A stretch of DNA of 64,000 nt, from contig NZ_CP043506.1 in assembly GCF_008365315.1 (NCBI RefSeq), positions 1,470,001 through 1,534,000 of the forward strand. The letters are read 5' to 3'. Made by a program: the position numbers and the translations under genes. Below, piece by piece: positions 7,853-16,870 of this stretch; within the stretch, counting starts at the first letter, position 1, and every line of letters begins with the position of its first letter. The notes below the pieces were generated by a model that did not search any database, was not told the DNA's origin, and was given only the letters and a program-made list of their open reading frames with translations. The stretch is from Acetobacter vaccinii. GTDB lineage: Bacteria > Pseudomonadota > Alphaproteobacteria > Acetobacterales > Acetobacteraceae.

Positions 7853-8511
7853 GCCTGCGTATCCTTTTGCAGGGTCATGAACCAGCAGGGGCCAGCCTGT
7901 GCCACAGCGTCCTGCGTCTGGCTGGGGGGCAGCATGACAGGCGCACCGGGTGTCCAGCCCTCGGGGGTCAGCACATCGCCCTTTTCCACGCGTTGCAGGG
8001 CGGCCAGCATACGCAGCATTTCGGCTGCCGAGCGGCCAATGGTCATGGGGTACCATGTCATGGCCCGCACAATCCCCTGCGGGTCGATAAAATAGGTGGC
8101 CCGGATCGTGGCGCTGTTGCGCGCGGTGCTGTCGAGCATGCCATAGGCGATGGCAATGGCCATGGAGGGGTCCTCCACCACGGGGAAGGGAATACGCACA
8201 TCAAAGCGCTCCCTGATGGCATCCACCCAGGCCAGATGGGTAGGCAGGCTGTCCACCGACAGGCCGACAAGGGCGCAGCCCATGGCGGCAAAGTCTGGCT
8301 CTGCCTTGGCAAGGGCTATGAATTCGCTTGTGCAGACAGGCGTGAAATCCGCAGGGTGGGAGAACAGAATAACCCACCGCCCCCGTAATGCGCTGAGGGT
8401 AAGGGTGCCTTGCGTGGTGCGGGCCACGAAGTCGGGGGCGAGGTCTCCGATCTTCACTGGGGCCTGTTGGGTGGCGGCTGCGGTGCCGGGGGTGGGAACA
8501 GTGTCGTGCAT
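7849..8511 (-). CDS. 1-Cys peroxiredoxin (Prx6 type)
   Basis: Reduces hydrogen peroxide, organic peroxides or possibly hydropersulfides. 220 residues, the length of the Prx6 class. The peroxidatic site is PADFTPVCTSE with Cys60, and the C-terminal half carries the Prx6-type extension (DVLTPEGWTPGAPVML). The other Cys (one near 79, one near 208) are not in the 2-Cys resolving position. It starts the minus-strand operon peroxiredoxin-arsR-tag and faces the sulfur-oxidation genes across a 107-bp shared promoter region, so it likely belongs to the sulfide/oxidative stress response. Confidence 0.88.
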   Translation of the reverse strand: MHDTVPTPGTAAATQQAPVKIGDLAPDFVARTTQGTLTLSALRGRWVILFSHPADFTPVCTSEFIALAKAEPDFAAMGCALVGLSVDSLPTHLAWVDAIRERFDVRIPFPVVEDPSMAIAIAYGMLDSTARNSATIRATYFIDPQGIVRAMTWYPMTIGRSAAEMLRMLAALQRVEKGDVLTPEGWTPGAPVMLPPSQTQDAVAQAGPCWFMTLQKDTQA

Positions 8512-8565
8512 AGGGATTTTCTTTACGCGAAGACATTATCTTGACGCAAGATGGTTTCATATTTA

Positions 8566-8589
8566 GTGAAAGTGAATATTCATTTTTAC
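8566..8589. promoter_or_regulatory. AT-rich palindromic operator in divergent promoter
   Basis: A 24-bp imperfect palindrome centred on the perfect TGAATATTCA (8573-8582), flanked by AAA on one side and TTT on the other. It lies between the divergent peroxiredoxin and metallo-beta-lactamase genes, where a BigR/ArsR repressor would bind. Protein binding is inferred. Confidence 0.55.
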
Positions 8590-8618
8590 TTTAAGTTAGA
8601 AACCTTGGGAGTCCCACC

Positions 8619-9545
8619 ATGTCCGAGTCTGCCCTTGCAGCCGCTACAGCCCGGATTGAAGCGGCCCTGACCACACCGCAGGCGCGGCCCTGTGTGCGCA
8701 GTTTTTTTGACCCTGCCACCTTTACCGCCAGCCATGTCGTGCATGACCCGGAGACCGGGGAGGCCGCGGTTATTGACAGTGTCATGGATTATGACCCGGT
8801 GTCGGGCCGTACGGATTATCGCTCTGCCCAGCAGATTGTGGACTATGTGCAGCGCGAAAAGCTGACGGTTGTCTGGCAGCTTGAAACCCACGCCCATGCC
8901 GACCACCTCTCCGCCGCCCCGTGGCTGCGCGACCAGCTTGGCGGGCGTATTGGGATCGGGGCTGATATTGTACGGGTGCAGCACACGTTTGGCTCTATTT
9001 TCAACGCGGGCACGGGTTTTGCCCGGGACGGATCACAGTTTGACCACCTCTTTACGGATGGTGAGTGTTTCAAGCTGGGTGCGCTGGACTGTATTGCCCT
9101 GCACGTACCCGGCCACACCCCTGCCGATATGGCCTTTGTGATCGGGGATGCCGCCTTTATTGGCGATACGTTGTTCATGCCCGATTATGGCACGGCCCGC
9201 GCGGATTTTCCGGGTGGGGATGCCCGTATGCTGTTCCGCTCCATCCGCCGCCTTCTCAGCCTGCCAGGGCAGACACGGCTGTTTCTGTGCCACGACTACA
9301 AAGCCCCCGGCCGCGATACCTTTGCCTGGGAAACCACCGTTGCCGCTGAAAAAGCAGGGAACATCCACGTCCATGATGGTGTGGAGGAAGACAGCTTTGT
9401 GACCATGCGTACCACGCGTGATGCCGGGCTTTCCCTGCCAACGTTGATCATGCCGTCCGTGCAGGTCAATATGCGGGCGGGGCACCTGCCAGAGCCGGAG
9501 AGCAATGGCGTCAGCTATATCAAGATTCCCGTTAATCGTTTCTGA
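8619..9545 (+). CDS. Metallo-beta-lactamase fold persulfide dioxygenase-like enzyme (Blh/ETHE1 family)
   Basis: 308 residues. The metal motif THAHADH gives His91, His93, Asp95 and His96; His166 (in VPGHTPAD), Asp183 (FIGDTLF) and His225 (LFLCHDY) complete the site. The insert DYGTARADFPGG is typical of the ETHE1/Blh branch, which oxidises glutathione persulfide to sulfite using one iron. No rhodanese domain is fused. It is followed after 41 bp by a TauE/SafE exporter and faces an ArsR repressor, the layout of the BigR operon. Sulfide detoxification followed by sulfite export is the inferred role. Confidence 0.88.
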   Translation: MSESALAAATARIEAALTTPQARPCVRSFFDPATFTASHVVHDPETGEAAVIDSVMDYDPVSGRTDYRSAQQIVDYVQREKLTVVWQLETHAHADHLSAAPWLRDQLGGRIGIGADIVRVQHTFGSIFNAGTGFARDGSQFDHLFTDGECFKLGALDCIALHVPGHTPADMAFVIGDAAFIGDTLFMPDYGTARADFPGGDARMLFRSIRRLLSLPGQTRLFLCHDYKAPGRDTFAWETTVAAEKAGNIHVHDGVEEDSFVTMRTTRDAGLSLPTLIMPSVQVNMRAGHLPEPESNGVSYIKIPVNRF

Positions 9546-9586
9546 TATATCCCGCTTTCCCGTTTTCCGTTTGGTCGGTTCTGCCC

Positions 9587-10372
9587 ATGTTGCTGTCGTC
9601 TGTGTTTCATCTCGGTCTGGAAGCGCTGTCCGGGGCGCTTGTAGGGTTTACCCTGGGGCTGATCGGTGGTGGCGGGTCCATCCTTGCTGTGCCGTTGATG
9701 GTGTATGTGGTGGGTGTTGCCGACGCCCATGTGGCCATTGGGACCAGTGCGCTGGCGGTGGCCATCAACGCTCTGGCAGGGCTGGTGCAGCATGCCCGCA
9801 AGCAAACGGTAAAATGGCGTTGCGCGGCCATTTTTGCCTCCTGCGGGGTGGTGGGGGCCTTTCTGGGGGCCGGGCTTGGCAAAAGCATGGATGGCAGACG
9901 GCTGTTGCTGCTTTTTGCGATATTGATGGTTGTTGTGGGCGTACTGATGCTGCGCGGGCGCAAGAACATGGGCACCCCCGGGGCAAGCTGTAACCGGCAT
10001 AATGCTGGTAAGGTTATGGCCTACGGGCTGGGCACGGGGGCGCTGTCAGGTTTTTTTGGGATTGGCGGCGGGTTTCTGATTGTACCGGGGCTTATGGCGT
10101 CAACCGGCATGCCCATTATTAATGCTGTCGGAACATCGCTTGTCGCGGTCTCGGCTTTTGGTTTTAGCACCGCGCTAAGCTATACGCTGTCCGGGTTTGT
10201 GGACTGGCAACTGGCGGTGCTGTTTATTATCGGCGGTGTGGTGGGCAGCACTGTGGGCACACGGGCTGCTCATGGCATGGCGGGGTCTGCGGGCAGGCTG
10301 ACTGTGCTGTTCTCTGGGGTTATTTTTGTGGTGGCAGCCTATATGATCGCCAAAAGCTTACAGCTTATCTAA
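9587..10372 (+). CDS. TauE/SafE family sulfite/organosulfonate exporter
   Basis: 261 residues, almost all hydrophobic, with about eight membrane segments in two similar halves. The half signatures are GLIGGGGSILAVPLMVYVVG near the start and GFFGIGGGFLIVPGLM in the middle, both typical of TauE/SafE. Family members export sulfite or sulfoacetate, or take up sulfur compounds. Directly behind the persulfide-dioxygenase-like gene, sulfite export is the natural reading. Confidence 0.88.
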   Translation: MLLSSVFHLGLEALSGALVGFTLGLIGGGGSILAVPLMVYVVGVADAHVAIGTSALAVAINALAGLVQHARKQTVKWRCAAIFASCGVVGAFLGAGLGKSMDGRRLLLLFAILMVVVGVLMLRGRKNMGTPGASCNRHNAGKVMAYGLGTGALSGFFGIGGGFLIVPGLMASTGMPIINAVGTSLVAVSAFGFSTALSYTLSGFVDWQLAVLFIIGGVVGSTVGTRAAHGMAGSAGRLTVLFSGVIFVVAAYMIAKSLQLI

Positions 10373-10374
10373 AG

Positions 10375-10457
10375 ATCAAAAGTTTTTGGTGAAGCTTTTT
10401 TCAAAAAGCTTCAGGGAATGTCACCTTTTTGAAAAAATGACACCCAAAAACTTTGAT
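10375..10457. terminator. Nested hairpins between convergent genes
   Basis: An outer inverted repeat (ATCAAAAGTTTTTGGTG at 10375-10391 against CACCCAAAAACTTTGAT at 10441-10457, one base slipped) encloses two inner hairpins: GAAGCTTTTT/AAAAAGCTTC at 10391-10412 and TGTCA/TGACA at 10419-10442. A T run follows on the plus strand and an A run precedes. It separates convergent tauE and sulP genes and probably terminates both. I recall similar AAGCTTTTT-rich hairpins from acetic acid bacteria, but could not check this. Confidence 0.65.
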
Positions 10458-10484
10458 TCTTTTTTGCCAAATAGCCTTGGAGCA

Positions 10485-12173
10485 CTAACTGCCTGCTGAG
10501 GCCAGAGGAATGGCCGGGTCAGCATCATGATTGGCCTTGCGGGCAGCCTCCAGTGCTGTGTGCAGTTGTGAAAAAATGGCGTTTTGGCCAACGGCGTTGA
10601 CAATCCCGTGCCGCTCCATATCCGCCAGGGCATACGGGGCTACCCGCCCGAAAAAGACCTGAATCCCGGCCTCATGGAGGGTGCTGATAACCGCCCGCAC
10701 GGTGCTGGCAGCAGAATAGTCAATATCCGTAATGGCGCTGCAATCCACCACAACACAGTGGACAGGGCTGGGGGCTGTGGTGGTCAGCAGGGTAATGTCG
10801 CGGGCAAACAGGGCGCAGTTGGCGTAAAACAGATCGGCTGAAAAACGGTAGAGGATAATCCCCGGTTCGGTCTGTGCGCCGGGGTGTACGGGTTCGGTTT
10901 CCAGCGCACCCGACGCAGCATCGGGTCGTAGCACCATGGTGTGGGGCCGGTAGCTGTGGTGCACATGCCGGAACAGCGACAGCGCCAGAGCGATGAAGAT
11001 ACCTTGCTCCACCCCAATCCCAACCACGCTCACGGCGGTGGTCAGGGCCAGCCAGAACTCGCCGGGGCTTTCCTTGCGGATGGCCCGCAGGGCGGCCACA
11101 TCCACCATGCCCACCGCAACACAGAACACCACAGCCGCCAGAATACAGCGTGGCAGGTAGTGGAGCGGCATGCTCAGAAACAGCAGCACACACAGGGTTA
11201 CAGCCGCATGGACCAACTGCGCCCGCTGGCTTGTGGCCCCGGACCGCACAGCCATGGCCGTCAGGGCCGGGCTGCCGTTAACCGTAAAGGCACCGCTGAG
11301 CCCCGCGGCGGCATTGGCGGCGCAGAGGCCCAGAATATCCCTGTTTTCATCCGCAGCACTGCGGGGGGTGTCGGCAAAGGCGCGGGCTGTGGCCGCACTT
11401 TGGGTAATAATCACAAACACGCAGGAGGCCGAAACCGGCAGCAGGGCCACAAGGTCGTTCCAGCTTATCCAGGGCAGGGTGAGTGTTGGTAGCCCGCCAG
11501 AAACCTGCCCCAGAGTAGGGATTCCTAAATGGGACAGGGGTAAAACCCAGCCCAGCCCCATGCCCATGATGATAATGGCCAGCGTGATGGGGATATGGGG
11601 CCAAAGCGCCTGCCCCACCAGCAGCACGGCGCAAACGACCGCAGACAGCAGGCATTCCAGCCCATGGGCATGGGGCAGCATGGGGATGAGGGCGGCAATC
11701 TGGTAGGCCGGGTTGTGGCTGTCTGGGTGCAGCCCGGCCATATCGTACACCATGGTCAGCCCCACCTGCACGCCAGCACCGGCCAGAAACCCTACCAGCA
11801 CCGTGCGGGACAGAAAGTCAGCCAGAAACCCCAGCCGGAACAGGCGGGCGGTGAGCAGGAACCCGGCGTTCAGCAGGGTCATGGCGCAGACAAGGGTGAT
11901 GTAATGGGGGCTGCCTTCGGGCGCCATTTGGGAAATGGCGCTGGAAAAAATGGCGGCTGTGGCAGAATCCGCCCCTACAACAAGGTGGCGTGAGGAGCCA
12001 ACACACGCAAAGGCCACAAGGGGCAGCAGCACGGTGTAAAGGCCGGTGACGGCGGGCATGCCCGCAATGCGGGTATAGCCCAGCACGCGGGGGATGTTCA
12101 TGGCGGCCAGGGACAGTCCTGCCAGTATGTCGCGCCGCACGCTGGTGGGCGACCATAGTTGGGAATCAGACAC
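10485..12173 (-). CDS. SulP family anion transporter with STAS domain
   Basis: About 562 residues from a GTG at 12173; the frame is open to 12254. The N-terminal 400 residues are the membrane domain (RDILAGLSLAAMNIPRVLGYTRIAGMP, VVGADSATAAIFS), the C-terminal part is a STAS domain around VVDCSAITDIDYSAA. Family members carry sulfate, bicarbonate or other anions, usually with H+ or Na+. The substrate cannot be read from sequence; the neighbouring sulfur genes make sulfate plausible. It is divergent from arsC with overlapping upstream regions. Confidence 0.85.
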   Translation of the reverse strand: MSDSQLWSPTSVRRDILAGLSLAAMNIPRVLGYTRIAGMPAVTGLYTVLLPLVAFACVGSSRHLVVGADSATAAIFSSAISQMAPEGSPHYITLVCAMTLLNAGFLLTARLFRLGFLADFLSRTVLVGFLAGAGVQVGLTMVYDMAGLHPDSHNPAYQIAALIPMLPHAHGLECLLSAVVCAVLLVGQALWPHIPITLAIIIMGMGLGWVLPLSHLGIPTLGQVSGGLPTLTLPWISWNDLVALLPVSASCVFVIITQSAATARAFADTPRSAADENRDILGLCAANAAAGLSGAFTVNGSPALTAMAVRSGATSQRAQLVHAAVTLCVLLFLSMPLHYLPRCILAAVVFCVAVGMVDVAALRAIRKESPGEFWLALTTAVSVVGIGVEQGIFIALALSLFRHVHHSYRPHTMVLRPDAASGALETEPVHPGAQTEPGIILYRFSADLFYANCALFARDITLLTTTAPSPVHCVVVDCSAITDIDYSAASTVRAVISTLHEAGIQVFFGRVAPYALADMERHGIVNAVGQNAIFSQLHTALEAARKANHDADPAIPLASAGS

Positions 12174-12280
12174 CCTGTTTGCACATCCGCCGCTGTTTTG
12201 CCGGTGGGCAGGGGGTGGTATGGCCCCTTGCCATTTGGGGGCAGGATGTAACATTTCCTTCTTTTTGCAAAGGATATGCC

Positions 12281-12631
12281 ATGACTGTGACAGTCTATCA
12301 CAACCCGTCCTGCGGCACGGCCCGCTCTGTGCTGGAACTGGTGCGCAATGCCGGGATCGAGCCAGAGGTTATCCAGTATCTCAAAACCCCGCCGACCCTG
12401 GCGGAGCTGGAAGCTCTGGTGCGTCAGGGGCCAGCCACCGCGCATGACCTGCTGCGGACAAAGGAAAAACTCTGTGCTGAACTGGGACTGGACCAGCCCG
12501 GCGTGACGGATGCCGCCATCCTGCAGGCCATAGCTGCCAACCCGGTGTTGCTGAACCGGCCTGTTGTGGTGTCACCCAAGGGGGTCAAGGCCTGCCGCCC
12601 GGCGGATACCGTGCTGTCGCTGCTGCCCTGA
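12281..12631 (+). CDS. arsC: ArsC-family arsenate reductase (glutaredoxin-dependent)
   Basis: 116 residues. The start at 12281, after AAAGGA, gives the family N-terminus MTVTVYHNPSCGTAR with catalytic Cys11. The second signature LLNRPVVVSPKGVKACRP carries the Arg that binds arsenate in E. coli ArsC. It reduces arsenate to arsenite using glutathione and glutaredoxin. No arsB or acr3 lies beside it, so arsenite efflux would have to be encoded elsewhere. Confidence 0.85.
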   Translation: MTVTVYHNPSCGTARSVLELVRNAGIEPEVIQYLKTPPTLAELEALVRQGPATAHDLLRTKEKLCAELGLDQPGVTDAAILQAIAANPVLLNRPVVVSPKGVKACRPADTVLSLLP

Positions 12632-12640
12632 CACAAAAAA

Positions 12641-12665
12641 CGGGGTGCCCGCACAAGGCACCCCG
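12641..12665. terminator. Terminator hairpin after arsC
   Basis: CGGGGTGCC (12641-12649) pairs perfectly with GGCACCCCG (12657-12665) around CGCACAA, preceded by an A run, so on the minus strand a T run follows it. A second hairpin with GGAGGG/CCCTCC arms (12691-12718) lies nearer the htpG stop. The pair separates convergent arsC and htpG. Confidence 0.75.
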
Positions 12666-12731
12666 TCTGATGGTCGCAGGCTGTTACGCCGGAGGGGGAC
12701 CCCGATGGGGCACCCTCCAGCGGTTATGGGG

Positions 12732-14594
12732 TCAGGCGGCTGTGCCGGAGTTGACCAGATAATCCATGATCCTGCGCGAGAAAGCGTTGACGTCCTTGGG
12801 GGCCTCCCCACTCTGGATGCTGGCGACATCAAGCAGGATCTGGGCCAGGGTGGCGATGTCCTCACCAGCCTGCGCACGGGCCACCAGAGTGTGCATGAGC
12901 GGGTGGCCGGGGTTGATTTCCAGCACCGGCGCTGTTTCAGGCATGGCCTGACCGCTGCGTTCCATCAGCTTGCGCAGTTGCAGGTCTGGCCCGCCTTCGG
13001 CAGCGCTCAGCACCATGGCGCTGGATACCAGCCGGTCGGTGGCGCGGACATCGGACACGCTCTCACCCAACGCGGTTTTCAGCGCGGGCAGCAGGGTGTC
13101 CATATCGGCCTTCTGGGCGGCGGTTTCTTCCGGCGCGCCAAATTTTTCAAGGTCGGTCAGACCCTGTGCCACATTCCGCAGGCTTTTGCCTTCGTAAGTG
13201 CCAAGGCGTTCGGGCCAGAAGGAATCCACCGGGTCGGACAGCAGCAGCACTTCCACCCCACGGGCCTTGAAGCCTTCGATCTGCGGCGAGGCTGCCAGAA
13301 CATCGGCACTATCACCCGTGACGTAATAGATTACGTCCTGTTCGGGCTTCATGCGGCTCAGGTAGTCATCCAGAGTTGTCAGCCCTTCCACAGCGCTGGA
13401 GCGGAAGCGGCTGAGGGCTGCCACGTCGGCGCGGTAGATGGGGTCGTCCCACATGCCTTCCTTCAGCACGGGGCCGAAGTTGTCCCAGAATGCGGCGTAG
13501 CTTTCTGCATCCTTGCCGCGGTTTTTCAGCTCGGTCAGCACCTTGCCTGTCACGGCCTTGCGGATACGCGCCAGTACCGGGGTGGCCTGCAACATCTCGC
13601 GCGAGACGTTAAGGGGCAGGTCTTCCGTATCCACTACGCCCTGCACAAAGCGCAGCCACGGCGGCAGGATTTCAGCATCATCGGTAATGAACATGCGCCG
13701 GACATGCAGGCGCACCTTGCTTTCGCGCGTCTGCTCCCCGAACTCGAACGGGCGGGAGGAGGGAATGAACAGCAGAGCCGAAAACTCGGTCGTGCCTTCT
13801 GCCCGCCAGTGCAGCGTGTCCCACGGTGTGTCGAAGTTGTGGGTCAGATGGCGGTAGAATTCCTCCAGCTGCTCGGGCGTGACCTCATTGCGCGACTTGC
13901 GCCACAGGGCCGTGCCTTCGTTGGCAGGTTCTTCCTTGCCGTCGCGCAGGATGGTGACAGGCCATGCGATGTGGTCCGACCATTTGCGGATGATGGCCTG
14001 CAACCGCCACGGGTCCAGGAACTCGTCCGCATCGCTTTTGATATGCAGGGTAATGTCGGTGCCTGCGGTGTCGCGCGTGGCGGGTTCGAGCGTATAGGCA
14101 CCCTTGCCGTCCGACGACCAGCGCCAGGCCTCGTCCGATCCGGCCCGGCGGGACACCACGTCCACTTTGTCCGCCACCATGAAGGCCGCATAAAAGCCAA
14201 CGCCAAACTGGCCGATCAGGCTGGGCTTGTCTTCGGGCTTGGCGTTTTCAAGCTGCTGGCCAAAGGCGCGGGTGCCAGAGCGGGCAATGGTGCCAAGGTT
14301 GCTGACAAGTTCTTCCCGGCTCATGCCAGTGCCATCGTCACGGATGGTCAGCAGGCGGGCGTCCTTGTCGGGGCTGATGCTGATATGCGCGTTTTCAGGC
14401 AGGGCGCGTGCGCCGTCGGTCAGTGCCTCAAAGCGCCTGCGGTCGGTGGCGTCGGCGGCGTTGGCGACCAGCTCACGCAGGAAGATCTCACGCTCGGAGT
14501 AAAGGGAGTGGACAACGAGGTCGAGCAGGCGGCCGACCTCGGCGCTGAATTCATGGGTCTCGCTGCTGGGGGAGGGAGAGGCTGTCTCGGTCAT
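12732..14594 (-). CDS. htpG: Molecular chaperone HtpG (Hsp90)
   Basis: ATP-driven cytosolic chaperone. From 14594 the protein has 620 residues, near E. coli HtpG (624). The N-terminal ATPase shows [21 protein letters not shown] (Asn and Asp of the ATP site), [13 protein letters not shown] and [15 protein letters not shown]. The middle segment ([40 protein letters not shown]) and a C-terminal dimerisation region follow. The frame is open further upstream, but the start at 14594 matches the family. It is convergent with arsC and the apparently separate end of a gene pair on the minus strand. Confidence 0.96.
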   Translation of the reverse strand: MTETASPSPSSETHEFSAEVGRLLDLVVHSLYSEREIFLRELVANAADATDRRRFEALTDGARALPENAHISISPDKDARLLTIRDDGTGMSREELVSNLGTIARSGTRAFGQQLENAKPEDKPSLIGQFGVGFYAAFMVADKVDVVSRRAGSDEAWRWSSDGKGAYTLEPATRDTAGTDITLHIKSDADEFLDPWRLQAIIRKWSDHIAWPVTILRDGKEEPANEGTALWRKSRNEVTPEQLEEFYRHLTHNFDTPWDTLHWRAEGTTEFSALLFIPSSRPFEFGEQTRESKVRLHVRRMFITDDAEILPPWLRFVQGVVDTEDLPLNVSREMLQATPVLARIRKAVTGKVLTELKNRGKDAESYAAFWDNFGPVLKEGMWDDPIYRADVAALSRFRSSAVEGLTTLDDYLSRMKPEQDVIYYVTGDSADVLAASPQIEGFKARGVEVLLLSDPVDSFWPERLGTYEGKSLRNVAQGLTDLEKFGAPEETAAQKADMDTLLPALKTALGESVSDVRATDRLVSSAMVLSAAEGGPDLQLRKLMERSGQAMPETAPVLEINPGHPLMHTLVARAQAGEDIATLAQILLDVASIQSGEAPKDVNAFSRRIMDYLVNSGTAA

Positions 14595-14727
14595 GCCTTG
14601 GTCCTGTGCCGTTGCTGTGTTGCGCGGAGGGGTGCCCCGCCTTTTGCTAGGGCAGGAGATGTGGCCCCCTGCGCGCGTTTTCAATCCCGTTTCTGCATTT
14701 TTTACCCGGTGGATCAAGACCTTCGGG

Positions 14728-15651
14728 CTATTGCTCCAGCAGGGCACGTACCACGTCCGCCAGGGCGGCCGTCAGCGTGGCAAAGCCTGCGTGGGGGGTG
14801 TGGGTGGCCTCGTCCATATACAGGCTACGGCGGATTTCAATTTGCAGGGCATGGCGGCTTTCGTGCGGGCGGCCGTAATGCTGGGTAATGTAGCCGCCTG
14901 CAAAGGGCATGTTGCGCGCGGTGCTGAACCCCAGCCCCTGCAAGGTCTGCTGCACCTTGTCCACAATTGGCCCTGCACAGCTTGTTCCGTGCCGGTCACC
15001 CAGCACAAAGTCAGCGACATCGGGGGCATCGGGCATGGAGTGCAGGTCCAGCAGCAGGCAATGGCCGTGGTGCTTGCGTGTCTGCTCCAGCATGGCGGCC
15101 AGTGCTGCGTGGTAGGGCATCCAGTAATGCTGGATACGCAGTGCGGCTTCCATAAAGGGCAGGCGGTTGCGGTAGATGGGCCGCCGGTCGCCGGTAATGC
15201 GTGGGATCGACCCCAGACCCGACAGGCCCCGCGCCGTCGGGCGGACAAAGGAGGGGATGGGACCGTCAAACATGCGGGTATCCAGGTCCCAAGCGGCGCG
15301 GTTGGCGTCACAGAACACTCTGGGAAAGGTGGCGCAGATCAGTGCTGGCCCCAGGGCGTGGGCCTGACTGGCCAGAGCGTCCACAAAGCTGTCCTCCCCG
15401 GTGCGCAGGGTATGGAGCGGCTGGCGGGAGTCGCGGACGAATCGTTCAGGATAGAATCGGCCCGAATGGGGCGACGCCAGAACAAGCGGGGTTGTGGGTG
15501 CGCCAGACACCTGCACCGGGCCGGGGGCAGGGATGGGCCGTGCCTGATTCTGCGGGTCTGTCACCCTGGAATCGGGCGAATTGCGGGGATCAGACAGGCC
15601 TGATGGTTTGGTCAGCCCCGAGAAAAGGGGGGGAGGGGCAAAATTTTTCAT
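14728..15651 (-). CDS. N-formylglutamate amidohydrolase family protein
   Basis: 307 residues. The family core is clear: [15 protein letters not shown], the tract [37 protein letters not shown] and the His-rich [16 protein letters not shown]. HutG-type enzymes free glutamate from N-formylglutamate in one histidine degradation route, but many members are not near hut genes and act on unknown N-acyl amino acids. No hut gene is seen here, so the substrate is open. The N-terminal 45 residues are proline-rich and poorly conserved in style, so a later start is possible. Confidence 0.8.
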   Translation of the reverse strand: MKNFAPPPLFSGLTKPSGLSDPRNSPDSRVTDPQNQARPIPAPGPVQVSGAPTTPLVLASPHSGRFYPERFVRDSRQPLHTLRTGEDSFVDALASQAHALGPALICATFPRVFCDANRAAWDLDTRMFDGPIPSFVRPTARGLSGLGSIPRITGDRRPIYRNRLPFMEAALRIQHYWMPYHAALAAMLEQTRKHHGHCLLLDLHSMPDAPDVADFVLGDRHGTSCAGPIVDKVQQTLQGLGFSTARNMPFAGGYITQHYGRPHESRHALQIEIRRSLYMDEATHTPHAGFATLTAALADVVRALLEQ

Positions 15652-15719
15652 CGTGTCTGTAATTGGGGGGCTTGCGCTCTCAAGGCAAGAAGGATATGAA
15701 ACGCCCACACCACGGGAAT

Positions 15720-15794
15720 GGGCGCATAGCTCAGCGGTAGAGCACTACCTTGACATGGTAGGGGTCACAGGTTCAATCCCTGTTGCGCCCACCA
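15720..15794 (+). tRNA. tRNA-Val (anticodon GAC)
   Basis: 75 nt including an encoded CCA. Acceptor arms GGGCGCA and TGCGCCC pair, the anticodon stem CTACC/GGTAG holds loop TTGACAT with anticodon GAC, and the T loop is TTCAATC. The large catabolic cluster begins 500 bp downstream. Confidence 0.95.
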
Positions 15795-16299
15795 TTCCCG
15801 GATCACACTTTCGTGTGATTTCGCCATGTCGCATTTCTCCTTAAAATTCAAAGCCTTCCCGACTGGGTCTCCCCCACAGGGCGCGGCTGTCTGCCCATCA
15901 GGGTTGGTGCGGGCCTGTTCTCGTGCGCCTTCTTTCTGGGGGTAATTCTGTGCGGCTTTTGGTGGGCGCGTTGCCTGGTAATTTTTATCTCCCTGCCGCT
16001 TTATTTTTTAAAAATCATTGTTTTTTAATAAGAGTTTCATTTGTCATGGGCTGTTGGATGGCAATGCCCATCTGATTTTTAGTTTTGAAAAAGAAACGAT
16101 AAAACAAAGAGCTATCGCTGAATGGCCTGATTTCAGGGGCGGGAATAGGTTGATATAAATCATAAGGTATAATGAAAACTTATGATAACCTAAAGGCTCA
16201 GGTCGCATAGTCCTAAAAGGAGAGTGCAGGGCCAGTCATCATCCCGACGGGTGGCCCGTTGCATATCCTCTTAAGACATTATGCCGATGAGGAACTTTA
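15795..16299. other. 500-bp regulatory gap before the catabolic operon
   Basis: No gene is supported. The stretch 15960-16200 is much richer in A and T than the surroundings, with several TTTTT/AAAAA tracts, and contains the inverted repeat annotated at 16159. A purine-rich AAAAGGAGAG at 16214-16223 lies too far from the flavin reductase start to serve it; GAGGAACTTT just before 16300 is its likely ribosome site. This is the likely promoter of the long plus-strand operon. Confidence 0.5.
16159..16186. promoter_or_regulatory. Candidate operator of the first catabolic operon
   Basis: ATCATAAG (16159-16166) and CTTATGAT (16179-16186) are exact reverse complements separated by 12 nt, in an AT-rich promoter region about 115 bp before the first gene. 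Spacing and symmetry suit a LysR-type regulator; the LysR gene at 32097 is a candidate. Binding is inferred. Confidence 0.45.
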
Positions 16300-16782
16300 A
16301 TGGTTGCTGAAGTGGCATTTCGAAATGCCATGGCCAATCTCGGGGCAGCGGTCAGCATTATTACCAGTGATGGCGTTTCCGGTCTGGCAGGTCTGACTGT
16401 TTCTGCGGTCTGTTCTGTCAGCGACACGCCTCCGACACTTCTTGTCTGTATCAACCGCAACAGCAGGTCATTTCCTGTTATCCGTGATAACGGAAAGCTG
16501 TGCGTCAATGTGTTGGGGAGCCATCACGAGCAGATTTCCAATCTGTTCGCAGGTAAGGCTGAAATTCAGGACCGTTTTGCTTCGGTTGACTGGCACGCCG
16601 GTAGTCTGGGGCAGCCTGTCATTGATGACGCCTTGGTTTCGTTTGAATGTGAGATTGACGAAGTCAAGGATGTTGGCACGCACGGGGTTTTCATGTGCCG
16701 TGTCAAGGATATCGTTATCAGCGATGGTGGGCATGGTCTCATCTATTTTCGGCGGTCATATCACGCAATTCTGAGTGTGTGA
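16300..16782 (+). CDS. Flavin reductase (HpaC/RutF-like)
   Basis: 160 residues of the flavin reductase domain family: FRNAMANLGAAVSIIT, LAGLTVSAVCSVSDTPPTLLVCINRNS, LCVNVLGSHHEQISNLFAG and a C-terminal RRSYHAI. Such small proteins use NAD(P)H to make free reduced FMN for a partner monooxygenase. The luciferase-like enzyme at 18272 in the same operon is the obvious partner. It is the first gene of the cluster. A paralogue with the same SAVCSV.DTPPT core lies at 45102 in this window. Confidence 0.88.
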   Translation: MVAEVAFRNAMANLGAAVSIITSDGVSGLAGLTVSAVCSVSDTPPTLLVCINRNSRSFPVIRDNGKLCVNVLGSHHEQISNLFAGKAEIQDRFASVDWHAGSLGQPVIDDALVSFECEIDEVKDVGTHGVFMCRVKDIVISDGGHGLIYFRRSYHAILSV

Positions 16783-16870
16783 TAAAATATGGTATTTTCT
16801 TTAATTCGTTTCGGGTTAGTATCTAGGCCGAGGCGTTAGGTTCACTACCCCCCAATCCGGGAATACTCTG

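Noticed and set aside
12564..14888. 774-codon open frame on the plus strand
   Set aside because: It lies wholly opposite htpG, which is certain. Long open antisense frames are expected in GC-rich genes, and the product has no coherent domain.
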